A DNA stretch of 51,403 nucleotides from Oceanibaculum indicum P24 (GCF_000299935.1 NZ_AMRL01000025.1:1-51403); one strand, 5' to 3'. Positions 17,258 through 26,672 are shown, counted from the stretch's first letter. A program made the numbers and translations. The notes: generated from the sequence alone by a model not told the origin.

Positions 17258-18139
17258 TCAGTCGAACAAATCGATGCGCTGCGCGGGCGGCAGCACGGTA
17301 TTGATCTGCATTTCCGTCCGGCGCGGATGTTCCTGCCGGGCGATGGAGGCGGCGCCGATCAGATAGATTTGCGAGACCATCTGATCCTCGCCCATGTTGC
17401 GCTCCAGCTTGGAGGCCAGCGGCGCGAACACCATGTAGGCCAGCACCGCGCCATAGAAGGTGGTCAGCAAGGCGACAGCCATGGCCGGTCCGATGGAGGA
17501 CGGATCGCTGAGCCTGCCCAGCATCTGCACCAGGCCAACCAGCGTGCCGATGAGGCCCATGGCCGGTGCGACTTCCGCCGCCTTGCGCAGCATGCCGGCG
17601 GTCTGGGTCTGGCGCATCGCGGTGGCCGCCATCTCCTGGCGCATGATGCGCTCCACCTCATCGGCCGGGGAGCCATCGACGACCATCTGCACCGCCTTGT
17701 GCAGGAAGGGTTCGCGCTGCATCTCCGACAGCCCGCTCTCCAGCGCCAGCACGCCCTTGGCGCGGGCGATCTCCGACAGGTGCAACATCCAGACTGCGGC
17801 CGATTGCGCGTTACGCGCCGGGCGCAGCAGCACATTGCCGATCACCTCATGCGCGCGCAGCGCATCACGCAGCGAATAGCACACCAGCGTTACGGCGAAG
17901 GTGCCGCCAAGCACGATCAGCACCGACGGGATATCGAGAAAGGCGGCGGATGAACCGCTGATGCTCATCGCCGCGAAGATCATCCCGAAGCCGCCGACCA
18001 GACCCAGGATGGTCGCGAAATCGACGACCATGCGCGATCCGGGCGGCACCAGATCGGCCCGGTTCGTCGCCATCCTGATACCGGCAGCGGGCGCAGCCCT
18101 TCCGGCGGCGGCTTCCGTCTTGCTGGAAACATCCGACAT
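17258..18139 (-). CDS. motA: MotA/PomA-type flagellar stator subunit
   Basis: A 293-aa proton or sodium channel subunit of the flagellar stator. Four membrane helices are visible: FATILGLVGGFGMIFAAM, SVLIVLGGTFAVTLVCY, and the pair around VAPAMGLIGTLVGLVQML and AVALLTTFYGAVLAYMVFAPLA. The cytoplasmic loop has the charged LSEIARAKGVLALE type sequence conserved for contact with FliG. It is closer to the PomA / MotA-exbB branch than to E. coli MotA. No motB is adjacent. TAAGGA precedes the ATG. The stop lies 54 bases before the flbD start. Confidence 0.88.
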   Translation of the reverse strand: MSDVSSKTEAAAGRAAPAAGIRMATNRADLVPPGSRMVVDFATILGLVGGFGMIFAAMSISGSSAAFLDIPSVLIVLGGTFAVTLVCYSLRDALRAHEVIGNVLLRPARNAQSAAVWMLHLSEIARAKGVLALESGLSEMQREPFLHKAVQMVVDGSPADEVERIMRQEMAATAMRQTQTAGMLRKAAEVAPAMGLIGTLVGLVQMLGRLSDPSSIGPAMAVALLTTFYGAVLAYMVFAPLASKLERNMGEDQMVSQIYLIGAASIARQEHPRRTEMQINTVLPPAQRIDLFD

Positions 18140-18167
18140 GCACGAAAATCCTTACGTCAGATGCGGA

Positions 18168-18518
18168 TCAGCTCGACCGGTCGGACTTGATGATTTCCGT
18201 CATGGTCACGCCCAGCCGTTCATCGACAATGACCACTTCGCCGCGTGCGACGAGCCGGTTGTTCACATAGATGTCGATGGCTTCGCCGACCTTGCGGTCC
18301 AGTTCGACCACCGCGCCGCGGCCCAGCTTCAGCAGCTGGCTGACCTGCATGGTGGCCTTGCCCAGCACCGCGGAGACCTGGACGGGAATGTCATAGACCG
18401 CCTCCAGGTCGCGGGCGGAACGCTGGATATCGTCGTCCTGACTGCCGCCATCATCGTCGGCGAAGGGCTGCTCCTGACCTTCCAGTTCGGAGAGTTCGAG
18501 ATCGTCGTCGTCAGCCAT
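18168..18518 (-). CDS. fliN: Flagellar switch protein FliN
   Basis: A 116-aa FliN. The acidic, disordered N-terminus (about 1-35) leads to a SpoA domain (about 40-112) with VQVSAVLGKATMQVSQLLKLGRGAVVELD and the conserved end NNRLVARGEVVIVDERLGVTMTEI. FliN forms the lower C-ring with FliM and binds FliH for substrate delivery. AGGGAG precedes the ATG. It follows fliH by 24 bases and precedes motA by 28 in the same array; fliM is not here. Confidence 0.95.
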   Translation of the reverse strand: MADDDDLELSELEGQEQPFADDDGGSQDDDIQRSARDLEAVYDIPVQVSAVLGKATMQVSQLLKLGRGAVVELDRKVGEAIDIYVNNRLVARGEVVIVDERLGVTMTEIIKSDRSS

Positions 18519-18542
18519 GTCTGTCTCCCTGGCTATGCGGCT

Positions 18543-19331
18543 TTAGGGGCTATTCGGCCTTGGGCCGGGCGTTTCGGGGGATGGCTCGTCGCCGGTCGGG
18601 GCCGGCATCTCCTCAGCCATCTCTTCGGGTATTTCAGTTTCGGGCGGTGGCGCAAGGTCGCGCGGCGCGCGTCCCAGCGTGCGCTCCATCGCGGCGCTCA
18701 TGCGCCGCCAGATGTCCCGCTGCAGCCGTTCCGCACCGCCTTCGGACCATTCCAGCCGGCAGTCGCCTTCCGAAAGCTCGGCATCCGGGCGGACCGTGAT
18801 CTGGCCCTCGAAGGCATTGTCGGCGGCGATTTCTGTCATCCTTGTCTGCACCTGTTCGGCCAGATCGGGATGGACGCGCACGATGATGCGCGGCTCGTCG
18901 CGCAGGGAGCCGAACACCTCGGCGATCATCGCCTCGATCTCCGCCATGCCGCCGCTTTTTGCCAGGGTGGGCGACAGCTGGCGGACCATCGTATAGGCCA
19001 GCTCGGTCAGGTCGGCGGACAGCGCATCCAGCGCCGCCCGATGCGCAGTCTGCAACTGCCGGAAGCGGTCGCCGACACTCTGCCAGCTGTCGGCAAGCCG
19101 CTGCTCGACGCCGGTCATCGCCTCGGCGCGCCCCTGTTCGACGCCGCGCTGGAAGCTGTCAGTGGCGACCTGATCAAGCTCCTCCTGGCTGTAGCTCGGC
19201 GGCGGCGGTTCGGCGGCTGCCTCGGCAGCTTCCTGTTCCGCCTTCTGCTGGGCCGCGCGCTCGGCCTCACGCCGGCGCTTCAGCTCCGCCGGGTCGATGT
19301 CGAAGTCGCGTTCGAACAGGAAGGGTTTCAT
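18543..19331 (-). CDS. fliH: Flagellar export regulator FliH
   Basis: A 262-aa protein with a highly charged N-terminal coiled coil (LKRRREAERAAQQKAEQEA), a Pro stretch, then a C-terminal domain with conserved V-type ATPase E-subunit character (ARIIVRVHPDLAEQVQTRM-like DEPRIIVRVHPDLAEQVQ). This fits FliH (FlbE in Caulobacter), which holds FliI inactive and tethers it to FliN. The last 40 residues are acidic and Pro-rich. The call rests partly on its place between fliG and fliN, where fliH is expected. Confidence 0.85.
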   Translation of the reverse strand: MKPFLFERDFDIDPAELKRRREAERAAQQKAEQEAAEAAAEPPPPSYSQEELDQVATDSFQRGVEQGRAEAMTGVEQRLADSWQSVGDRFRQLQTAHRAALDALSADLTELAYTMVRQLSPTLAKSGGMAEIEAMIAEVFGSLRDEPRIIVRVHPDLAEQVQTRMTEIAADNAFEGQITVRPDAELSEGDCRLEWSEGGAERLQRDIWRRMSAAMERTLGRAPRDLAPPPETEIPEEMAEEMPAPTGDEPSPETPGPRPNSP

Positions 19332-19355
19332 GCCGTGTGCTGTGCTTCCAGGCCG

Positions 19356-20372
19356 TTAGTAGATCAGCTGATCGTCGCCGCCGGACTCGGCGATGACGAT
19401 TTCGCCACGGTTGGCGAGGTCCTTCGCCAGCTGCACCATGTAGGTCTGTGCCTCCTCGACCTCCTTCAGGCGCACCGGGCCCATGCCCGCCATGTCCTCG
19501 CGCATCAGCTTGGCGGCGCGTTCCGACATGTTGGAGAAGAACAGGTCGCGCAGATCCTCGGTGGAGCCCTTCAGGGCAAGGCCCAGCTTGTCCTTCTCCG
19601 CCGTGCGCAGCAGCGTCTGCACGCCGCCCGGATCGAGCCTGGCCAGATCCTCGAAGGTGAACATCAGTGACTTGATCTTCTCGGCCGCGTCGCGGTTGCG
19701 CTCTTCCAGCGCCGTGACGAAGCGCGTCTCGGTGGCGCGGTCCAGGCTGTTGAAGATTTCCGCCATCATCTCGTGCGGATCGCGGCGGTTGGACCGTGCG
19801 AGGTTGCTCATGAACTCGGTGCGCAGCACGCGCTCGACGTCATTCAGAATGTCCTTCTGCACCGATTCCATGCGCAGCATGCGCATCACCACTTCCATGG
19901 CGAAGTTTTCCGGCAGCAGCGCCAGCACCTTGGCGGCGTGCGCCGGGTTGATCTTCGACATGACCACGGCGACGGTCTGCGGATATTCGTTCTTCAGATA
20001 GTTCGCCAGCACCAGCTCGTTCACATTGCCGAGCTTGTCCCACATGGTGCGGCCGGCCGGGCCGCGGATTTCCTCCATGATGTCGCCGACCCGGTCGGGG
20101 TCGAGGACCTTGGAGAGCAGGCGTTCCGTCGAATCGAAGCTGCCGACCAGCGAGCCGGTGGAGGAAATCTGCTCGGCGAACTCGACGAACAGCCGCTCCA
20201 CGATGTTGGAGCTGACGGTGCCGAGATTGGCCATGACCTGGGAGACTTCCTTGATCTCCTCGTCCTCCATCAGGGCGAAGATCTTGGCGGCATGCTCCTC
20301 GCCCAGGCTCATCAGCAGGATCGCTGCCTTCTCGGGGCCGCCCAGCGAGCGGTAGTCTTCTCTTACGCGCAT
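19356..20372 (-). CDS. fliG: Flagellar motor switch protein FliG
   Basis: FliG couples the stator to the rotor and sets rotation direction. The N domain ([19 protein letters not shown]), the middle EHPQ-like segment ([16 protein letters not shown]) and the C-terminal torque domain with its conserved charged residues ([34 protein letters not shown]) are all present. The ATG at 20372 is preceded by GGGAG (20382-20386) and begins [10 protein letters not shown]; a GTG at 20405 would add eleven residues without a good ribosome site, so I use the shorter 338-aa form. Confidence 0.95.
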   Translation of the reverse strand: MRVREDYRSLGGPEKAAILLMSLGEEHAAKIFALMEDEEIKEVSQVMANLGTVSSNIVERLFVEFAEQISSTGSLVGSFDSTERLLSKVLDPDRVGDIMEEIRGPAGRTMWDKLGNVNELVLANYLKNEYPQTVAVVMSKINPAHAAKVLALLPENFAMEVVMRMLRMESVQKDILNDVERVLRTEFMSNLARSNRRDPHEMMAEIFNSLDRATETRFVTALEERNRDAAEKIKSLMFTFEDLARLDPGGVQTLLRTAEKDKLGLALKGSTEDLRDLFFSNMSERAAKLMREDMAGMGPVRLKEVEEAQTYMVQLAKDLANRGEIVIAESGGDDQLIY

Positions 20373-20437
20373 CGTCTCATTCTCCCGGCCGCGGCCTGAT
20401 GTCACGCGGCCTCATGGTTGCCCATGGCCAAACGGGG

Positions 20438-22132
20438 TCAGTTCTGTTCCTGGTACATCCAGTTGCGGATGATCGAGACCGCCTCGTCCGGATGCTTGTC
20501 CACGATCTCGCCGATCTTGCGCAGGGAGGAGGCGCGCACGCGGCCCTCGACACGGCTGATATCGATCATCGTGTCCAGCATATCCTCCTCCTCTTCTTCC
20601 GGCAGGGCCAGCGCGCCCATGCCTTCCGGCGCCATTTCCATGCCGGGCATGCCGGGGCCGGCCAGGGCAGCGGTGGCACCGGACTGGTCGCGCAGCATGC
20701 CGGTCGGGCCGCTGAGGATCGCGCCGGCGGCCGGCAGCGATTCGAACAGGCGGCTCAGCACCGGGCGGACGACCAGCAGGATGACCAGCAGGCCGACAAC
20801 CGCCAGCACGATGATCTCGGCAAGCTGCAGGAAGTCGTTCTTGGACAGGCCGAACAGGGTGGAATCCGCCCCCACGCCGATATCGTCCAGCGGCGCGAAG
20901 CGCATGTTCACGACTTCGATCTGGTCGCCGCGATTGGCATCGAAGCCGATGGTCGAGCGCACCAGCGCCTCGATCTGCTGCAGCTGCTGCTCGTTGCGCT
21001 CCTGATAGACCGGCTCGCCGCCATCGCCGCGTGTATAGGTGCCGTCCACCAGCACCGCCACGGTCAGGCGGCGCACATTGCCAGTCTCCCGCACGATGTT
21101 CTGCACGGTACGGGTGATCTCGTAATTGACGGTTTCCTCGGTCCGCGAATCGCGGCTGCTGGCACCGCCGCCGGGCTGGCCCTGCTGCGCTTCCGGCAGG
21201 TTGGTCTGTACCGTGACCGCCTGGTTGGCGCCGCTCTCGGTGCTCTCCCGGCTTTCATCCACATTCTGTGTGGAGCGCACGACCTGGCCGTTCGGATCAT
21301 ATTCCTCGCGGTTGGTGACGATGCGGTCGAAATCGAGGTCGGCATGCACCTCGGCGCGCACCTTGCCATAGCCGACTGAGCGCTCCAGCAGCATTTCGAT
21401 GGCGCGCGCCGTGCGGCTTTCGTAGGCGATGCGGCGTTCCTCGGCAGTGGCCGCCAGATGGTTCGGGTCGTTCGGGTCATCAACGCCGCGCGCCAGCAGG
21501 CTGCCCTTGTCATCGATGATCGACACCTTGGTCGGGGTCAGCCCCGGCACCGCCGCGCCGACCAGATACTGGATCGCCTTGATCTGCTCGCGATCGAGGC
21601 GCTGCGCGCCCTGCATGCGCAGCGCGATGGAGGCGCTGGGCTCCATGCGTTCGCGGCTGAACAGCTCGCGGCGCGGCATCACCAGATGGACGCGCGCCGA
21701 GCGCACGCCACGGATCGAGCCGATGGTGCGGGCCAACTCGCCTTCCAGCGCGCGCAGCTGGTTGATGTTCAGGACGAAATTGGTGGTGCCGAAACCGTCG
21801 GACTTGTCGAAGATCTCATAGCCCATCGAGCCTTCGGTCGGCAGGCCCTGCTGGGCCAGCGCCATGCGCAGATTGTTGATCTGGTCGCCCGGCACGTAAA
21901 TCTCGCTGCCGTTCTGGCCGCGCAGTTCGAACTGCGCGCCGCTCTGCGACAGGTAGTTCACCACCTCGCGGGAATCTCCCGGTTCCAGCCCGGAATAGAG
22001 CAACTGCATGCTGGGCGAGGCCAGGCGGCTGGTCAGGAAGAACAGGAAGGCGATAAGGGCAACCGCGACGCCGCCGAGAACGGCGAGGCGCACAGCACCG
22101 AGATTACGGAAGAATTGCATAATTGGGTTCAC
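20438..22132 (-). CDS. fliF: Flagellar MS-ring protein FliF
   Basis: A 564-aa FliF. The first membrane helix is near residues 15-35 (LAVLGGVAVALIAFLFFL) and the second near 450 (IIVLAVVGLLVILLVV), with the ring-building motifs between (LYSGLEPGDSREVVNYL, ALEGELARTIGSIRGVRSARVHLVMP). The C-terminal tail that binds FliG ends in WMYQEQN. The start is a GTG at 22132 because GAGGAAGGG (22139-22147) lies six bases upstream; an ATG at 22120 is too far from it. It is the first gene of the ten-gene minus-strand flagellar array. Confidence 0.95.
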   Translation of the reverse strand: MNPIMQFFRNLGAVRLAVLGGVAVALIAFLFFLTSRLASPSMQLLYSGLEPGDSREVVNYLSQSGAQFELRGQNGSEIYVPGDQINNLRMALAQQGLPTEGSMGYEIFDKSDGFGTTNFVLNINQLRALEGELARTIGSIRGVRSARVHLVMPRRELFSRERMEPSASIALRMQGAQRLDREQIKAIQYLVGAAVPGLTPTKVSIIDDKGSLLARGVDDPNDPNHLAATAEERRIAYESRTARAIEMLLERSVGYGKVRAEVHADLDFDRIVTNREEYDPNGQVVRSTQNVDESRESTESGANQAVTVQTNLPEAQQGQPGGGASSRDSRTEETVNYEITRTVQNIVRETGNVRRLTVAVLVDGTYTRGDGGEPVYQERNEQQLQQIEALVRSTIGFDANRGDQIEVVNMRFAPLDDIGVGADSTLFGLSKNDFLQLAEIIVLAVVGLLVILLVVRPVLSRLFESLPAAGAILSGPTGMLRDQSGATAALAGPGMPGMEMAPEGMGALALPEEEEEDMLDTMIDISRVEGRVRASSLRKIGEIVDKHPDEAVSIIRNWMYQEQN

Positions 22133-22698
22133 GGTTCGCCCTTCCTCGCCGCTATGGCCCCTTGTCTGTTCCCCATATCGGGGGGAGCCTGATCGTCTCT
22201 GACCCTGCCATCGCCGGGATGACCCGGCTTCAGTTCTGGCTTTGCTTTCCCGGTCCCGCTTTCCTGACCGCCGCGCCCGCTCTCGTGGCTCTTGAGGGGC
22301 GCTCGGTCGCGTTATCCAGCCGCGATATCGGTGATCCAGACGGCTGCAGATCCGGTACTCAGCAAATTACCTAAAATTTTAATTATAATGAAGTGATTTG
22401 CGTGCCCCACGAACCAGCTTTTGCTGATTTTACTCCAACTGTTGCAACTAGGCAACTTTTGCCTAGAGCAGATATAACAGATGAATCAGTGAAAGAACAA
22501 TCCTTTATGGGGTGTTTCTTGAATATTGCATGAATTTGAAGCCGTATCGATTCCAGCGATGAAGGGGCGGTAACCGCCGCGTGACCATCTGATGCGCGCC
22601 GGAGAGGGGCCGCTGTCTCTGGTCTTCACCGGCGGCTTGGGCCATATTTCGGCAGGTCACGGTCAAAGACCGCACAAAAGAGCGAGGGAGTGACGGGC
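22133..22698. promoter_or_regulatory. AT-rich divergent control region between fliF and the E1-like gene
   Basis: No gene is visible in these 566 bases. The part from about 22350 to 22560 is strikingly AT-rich against the GC-rich background. It contains a perfect TATAAT on the plus strand (22384-22389), three short hairpins (CGTG/CACG at 22401-22411, CAGC/GCTG at 22415-22426), the palindrome GTTGCAAC (22441-22448) and a perfect 8-bp inverted repeat (22448-22466). No convincing sigma-54 site or spaced CtrA box was found. It should hold the promoter of the flagellar array and of the E1-like gene. Confidence 0.6.
22448..22466. promoter_or_regulatory. Perfect inverted repeat, candidate operator
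   Basis: CTAGGCAA and TTGCCTAG are separated by CTT, making a perfect 8-bp dyad, directly abutting the palindrome GTTGCAAC. It lacks a T tract, so it looks like a protein-binding site rather than a terminator. The binding protein is unknown. Confidence 0.5.
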
Positions 22699-25116
22699 AT
22701 GGCGGGCAAGGCGACGCAACTGGCGCTGGTTTCCGGTGACAAGAAGGACGCGCCGGCAGACAAGCTTGCCTATCTGAAGGCGTTGGAGCGCCGCGTGCTG
22801 TGGCTCTCGCACTGGATGATCCATAACGCCAACCATGTCCGCCCGTCGCGCGACGGGCTGAAGGTCGGCGGTCATCAGGCCTCCTCCGCCTCGGTGGCAA
22901 CGCTGATGACGGCGCTGTATTTCGATATTCTGCGGCCTGAGGACCGGGTGGCGGTGAAGCCGCATGCCAGCCCGATCTTCCACGCCATCCAGTATCTGAT
23001 GGGCCGGCAGGATCGTGATGCGCTGGAGAATTTCCGGGCGCTGGGCGGCGCGCAATCCTACCCGTCGCGCACCAAGGACAAGGATGAGGTGGATTTCTCC
23101 ACCGGATCGGTCGGCCTTGGCGTGGCGATGACGCTGTTCGGCTCGATCACTCAGGATTATGTGCGCCAGCATTTCCCGGAGCGGGAGAAGGCTGCCAAGC
23201 CGGGCCGGATGATCGCCGTGATGGGCGATGCCGAGCTCGACGAGGGCAATATCTACGAGGCGCTGCTGGAAGGCTGGAAGTACGACATCCGCAACACCTG
23301 GTGGGTAATCGACTATAACCGCCAGAGCCTGGACGGCGTGGTGAACGACCAGCTGTTCCAGAAGATCAAGGGCTTCTTCGCCGCGGTCGGCTGGAAGGTC
23401 GTGATGATCAAGTACGGCAAGCTGCTGGAGGAGGCGTTCAAGAAACCCGGCGGCGAGGCCCTGCGCAACTGGATCGACGATTGCCCGAACGATCTGTATT
23501 CGGCGCTGGTCTTCAAGGGCCAGAATGGCGACCCCAGCGGCTGGCGCAAGCATGTGCTGGCCGATCTGGCGGGCCATAACGGCATCCCGCAATTGCTGGC
23601 CGAATATGATGATGAAGGCTTGCACAGGCTGATGACCAATCTGGGCGGCAATGACATGGAAGCCGTGCTGGAAGGCTTCGCCCAGGCCGAGGATGACACG
23701 CCGCACTGCTTCATCGCCTACACGATCAAGGGCGCGCAGACCCCGCAGGCCGGCCACAAGGACAATCATGCCGGGCTGATGAGCGTGGAGCAGATGGCCA
23801 GCTTCAAGAGCCAGATGGGTATCGCCGATGGCGCCGAATGGGAGGCGCTGGACGACCGCGACCTGCCGGTGGCCAAGCTGCGCGACTTCATCGCCAAGGC
23901 GCCGTTCAACCAGCCGGGCAGCCGGGTGAAGGAGAGTGCGCGGGTCGCCGTGCCGGACGACTTCCCCACCGTGAAGGCTGACAGGATTTCCACCCAGGCC
24001 GCCTTCGGCCATATCCTGAACGCCCTCGGTAAGGGGCGCAGCGACCTGGCAGGGCGGATCGTCTCGACCTCGCCGGACGTCACCGTCTCCACCAACCTCG
24101 GCGCCTGGGTGAACCAGCGCGGCATCTTCAGCCGCCGGGCGCGCGACGACATCTTCCGCGCGGAAAAGGTGGTCTCGGCGCAGAAATGGGCGCGCTCGCT
24201 GACCGGCCAGCATATCGAGCTGGGCATCGCCGAGAACAATCTGTTCATCATGCTGGCCGCACTTGGCCTTGCCGGGCCGCTGTTCGGCGAGAAGCTGCTG
24301 CCGGTCGGCACGCTGTATGACCCGTTCATCGCGCGCGGCCTCGATGCGCTGAACTATGCCTGCTACCAGGATGCGCGCTTCATGCTCGTCTCCACCCCGT
24401 CGGGCATCACCCTGGCGCCGGAGGGCGGGGCGCACCAGTCGATCTCCACGCCGCTGATCGGCATGGGCCAGCCGGGCCTGACCTATTTCGAGCCGGCCTA
24501 TGCCGACGAGCTGGCGGCGGTGATGCGCTGGGGCTTCGGCCATATGCAGGCGGCGGATGGCGGCTCGCTCTATCTGCGGCTCTCGACCCGAGGGCTGGAG
24601 CAGCCGCAGCGCAGCCTCGATGCGGATTTCGCAGCACAGGTGGTGGCCGGCGCCTACTGGCTGGTCGAACCGTCGCCGGACTCGGAGGTGGCCCTGGTCT
24701 ATTGCGGCGCGGTGGCGCCGGAAATCATGGAGGCGCACTCTGCGCTGGCCGAGGACATGCCGGGCCTCGGCGTGCTGGCCGTCACCTCGCCGGACCGGCT
24801 CTACAGCGACTGGAACCGGCAGACTGAGGCGCGCCGCAAGGGCCAGAAGGTACAGCCGACGCATCTCGACAGGCTGCTGGCACAGGCGCCGGCGGCAGCG
24901 CTGGTCACGGCGCATGACAGTCATCCGGCGGCGCTGTCCTGGATTGGCGCGGCGGCAGGGCGTCCTGTGCATGCGCTTGGCGTTACCAAGTTCGGCCAGT
25001 CCGCCGATCTGCCCGATCTCTACCGCGTGCACGGGCTGGATGCGGAGGCGCTTATCGATGCGGTGGCGACGGCCTGCCTGGGTCGTATCGGGGGGCGTCT
25101 CGGGGGAAGTCTCTAA
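22699..25116 (+). CDS. AceE/transketolase-like thiamine diphosphate enzyme
   Basis: An 805-aa thiamine-diphosphate enzyme of the homodimeric pyruvate dehydrogenase E1 / transketolase group. The early part has SHWMIHNANHVRP and KVGGHQASSAS; the cofactor motif is GDAELDEGNIYEAL through VIDYNRQSLDGV near residues 175-210 (Ala where GDG is usual). The pyrimidine domain with LGIAENNLFIMLAALG lies near 510. It is shorter than AceE (about 890 aa) and longer than transketolase (about 660 aa). The real substrate is open; no E2 or E3 gene is close. The ATG at 22699 has GAGGGAG eight bases upstream. Alanine dehydrogenase follows in the same direction. Confidence 0.75.
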   Translation: MAGKATQLALVSGDKKDAPADKLAYLKALERRVLWLSHWMIHNANHVRPSRDGLKVGGHQASSASVATLMTALYFDILRPEDRVAVKPHASPIFHAIQYLMGRQDRDALENFRALGGAQSYPSRTKDKDEVDFSTGSVGLGVAMTLFGSITQDYVRQHFPEREKAAKPGRMIAVMGDAELDEGNIYEALLEGWKYDIRNTWWVIDYNRQSLDGVVNDQLFQKIKGFFAAVGWKVVMIKYGKLLEEAFKKPGGEALRNWIDDCPNDLYSALVFKGQNGDPSGWRKHVLADLAGHNGIPQLLAEYDDEGLHRLMTNLGGNDMEAVLEGFAQAEDDTPHCFIAYTIKGAQTPQAGHKDNHAGLMSVEQMASFKSQMGIADGAEWEALDDRDLPVAKLRDFIAKAPFNQPGSRVKESARVAVPDDFPTVKADRISTQAAFGHILNALGKGRSDLAGRIVSTSPDVTVSTNLGAWVNQRGIFSRRARDDIFRAEKVVSAQKWARSLTGQHIELGIAENNLFIMLAALGLAGPLFGEKLLPVGTLYDPFIARGLDALNYACYQDARFMLVSTPSGITLAPEGGAHQSISTPLIGMGQPGLTYFEPAYADELAAVMRWGFGHMQAADGGSLYLRLSTRGLEQPQRSLDADFAAQVVAGAYWLVEPSPDSEVALVYCGAVAPEIMEAHSALAEDMPGLGVLAVTSPDRLYSDWNRQTEARRKGQKVQPTHLDRLLAQAPAAALVTAHDSHPAALSWIGAAAGRPVHALGVTKFGQSADLPDLYRVHGLDAEALIDAVATACLGRIGGRLGGSL

Positions 25117-25229
25117 GCAAAGGGTTGCATGCTCTATCGAACGCTGCCCTTGGCATTCAGCAGCCGGAATGCTACCCATAACCTGTAACTGATCCTTACA
25201 AATAAGTCAGAACAAGGGAGCTGCCTGCC

Positions 25230-26348
25230 ATGCTTGTCGGTGTGCCGAAAGAGGTGAAAATCCACGAATACCGGGTCGGGCTGGTGCCGGCCTCGGTGCG
25301 CGAACTGGTCGAGCATGGCCATCAGGTGATGGTCGAGACCATGGCCGGGCACGGCATCGGCTTCGACGATGCGGATTACGAGGCGGCGGGCGCCAGCATC
25401 GCCGGCAGTGCTGCGGACATCTTCGCCAAGGCCGACATGATCGTGAAGGTGAAGGAGCCGCAGCCCGCCGAATACAAGATGCTGCGTGAGGGGCAGGTGC
25501 TGTTCACCTACCTGCATCTGGCGCCCGATCCCGAGCAGACAAAAGGGCTGATGGAGTCCGGCTGCATCGCCATCGCCTATGAGACGGTGACCAACCAGCG
25601 CGGCGGCCTGCCGCTGCTGTCGCCGATGAGCGAGGTTGCCGGGCGCATGTCGATCCAGGTCGGCGCACACTGCCTGGAGAAGGAGCGTGGCGGTGCGGGC
25701 GTGTTGCTGGGCGGCGTGCCGGGCGTGCCGGCGGCCAAGGTGACCGTGCTGGGCGGCGGTGTTGCCGGCACCAATGCGGCGCGCATGGCAATGGGCATGG
25801 AGGCGCATGTCGTGGTCATCGACAAGAGCCTCGACCGGCTCTACCAGCTTGACGAGCGCTTCGGCTCCGAACTGCACACCATCTTCGCCACCCGCGACGC
25901 CATCGAGCAGCATGTGCTGTCCAGCGACCTTGTCATCGGCGCGGCGCTGGTGCCGGGGGCGGCGGCGCCCAAGCTGGTGACCGCCGACATGGTGAAGCGG
26001 ATGAAGCGCGGCTCCGTGCTGGTGGACATCTCCATCGACCAGGGCGGCTGCTTCGAGACCTCGCGCCCGACCAGCCATGCCGAGCCGACCTATGTTGTGG
26101 ATGAGGTGGTGCATTACTGCGTCACCAACATGCCGGGTGCCGTTGCCCGCACCTCCACCGTGGCGCTGAACAACGCGACCCTGCCCTTCGCGCTGGCGCT
26201 GGCCGACAAGGGCTACCGCAAGGCGCTGGCGGACGACGTCCATCTGCGCAACGGCCTGAACATCCATACGGGGCGGGTCACCTACAAGGCCGTCGCCGAC
26301 GCGCTGAAGCTGCCCTACACCCCGGCCGAGGACGCGCTGGCGCTTTAG
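25230..26348 (+). CDS. ald: Alanine dehydrogenase
   Basis: Interconverts L-alanine and pyruvate plus ammonia with NAD. The 372-aa length is standard. The start [18 protein letters not shown], the catalytic Lys75 (KVKEPQP) and His96 (TYLHLAPD), and the NAD-binding [15 protein letters not shown] are all as in the family, as is the [12 protein letters not shown] region. AAGGGAG precedes the ATG by nine bases. It lies 113 bases after the E1-like gene and could share its transcript; supplying pyruvate to that enzyme would make sense but is inference. Confidence 0.95.
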   Translation: MLVGVPKEVKIHEYRVGLVPASVRELVEHGHQVMVETMAGHGIGFDDADYEAAGASIAGSAADIFAKADMIVKVKEPQPAEYKMLREGQVLFTYLHLAPDPEQTKGLMESGCIAIAYETVTNQRGGLPLLSPMSEVAGRMSIQVGAHCLEKERGGAGVLLGGVPGVPAAKVTVLGGGVAGTNAARMAMGMEAHVVVIDKSLDRLYQLDERFGSELHTIFATRDAIEQHVLSSDLVIGAALVPGAAAPKLVTADMVKRMKRGSVLVDISIDQGGCFETSRPTSHAEPTYVVDEVVHYCVTNMPGAVARTSTVALNNATLPFALALADKGYRKALADDVHLRNGLNIHTGRVTYKAVADALKLPYTPAEDALAL

Positions 26349-26351
26349 CAG

Positions 26352-26404
26352 CCTGAGAATTGAGCCCTGAGAATTGAGCAGAGTACCAAATTCTGGTACT
26401 CTGC
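26352..26404. promoter_or_regulatory. parDE operator: tandem repeat plus perfect palindrome
   Basis: Two perfect 14-base tandem copies of CCTGAGAATTGAGC (26352-26365 and 26366-26379) run into a perfect 11-bp inverted repeat (GCAGAGTACCA at 26378-26388, TGGTACTCTGC at 26394-26404, spacer AATTC). It ends 22 bases before the parD start and ahead of its ribosome site. ParD-type antitoxins bind such dyads to repress their own operon. The dyad lacks a T tract, so a terminator for ald is less likely. Confidence 0.75.
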
Positions 26405-26426
26405 TGTCAATCAGGAGGCTACTGCC

Positions 26427-26666
26427 ATGTCCCGCAATACATCGGTATCTCTCGGGCCGCATTTCGCGGCTTTCGTTGACCGCCAGGTCGATGAAGGCCG
26501 GTACGGTTCCGCAAGCGATGTCATTCGCGCCGGCCTGCGCTTGCTGGAAGAGCGCGAGGCCGGCCTTGCCGCACTTCGGGCCGCCCTCATGGAGGGGGAG
26601 GAAAGCGGTGTTGCCGCGCCGCTGGATATCGAGGCGTTTCTCGCCGACCGGCGGCAGGACCGATAG
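26427..26666 (+). CDS. parD: ParD-type antitoxin
   Basis: A 79-aa ribbon-helix-helix antitoxin. The N-terminal strand and helices (MSRNTSVSLGPHFAAFVDRQ, EGRYGSASDVIRAGLRLLEE) match the ParD/CopG fold that binds DNA as a dimer. The acidic C-terminal part (EGEESGVAAPLDIEAFLADR) is the toxin-binding tail. AGGAGG precedes the ATG. parE follows after six bases, so the two are co-expressed. The gene sits between ald and a convergent lipoprotein gene. Confidence 0.92.
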   Translation: MSRNTSVSLGPHFAAFVDRQVDEGRYGSASDVIRAGLRLLEEREAGLAALRAALMEGEESGVAAPLDIEAFLADRRQDR

Positions 26667-26672
26667 GCCGGT

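Noticed and set aside
22384..22389. TATAAT as a firm promoter for the E1-like gene
   Set aside because: No acceptable -35 lies 16-18 bases upstream and it is about 300 bases from the gene, so I list it only as part of the control region.
22401..22411. GGCACG on the minus strand as a sigma-54 -24 element for fliF
   Set aside because: The required GC twelve to thirteen bases downstream is missing (AC is found), so the element is incomplete.
22663..25179. Open frame of 838 codons antisense to the E1-like gene
   Set aside because: Shadow frame; the plus strand has conserved thiamine-enzyme motifs throughout.
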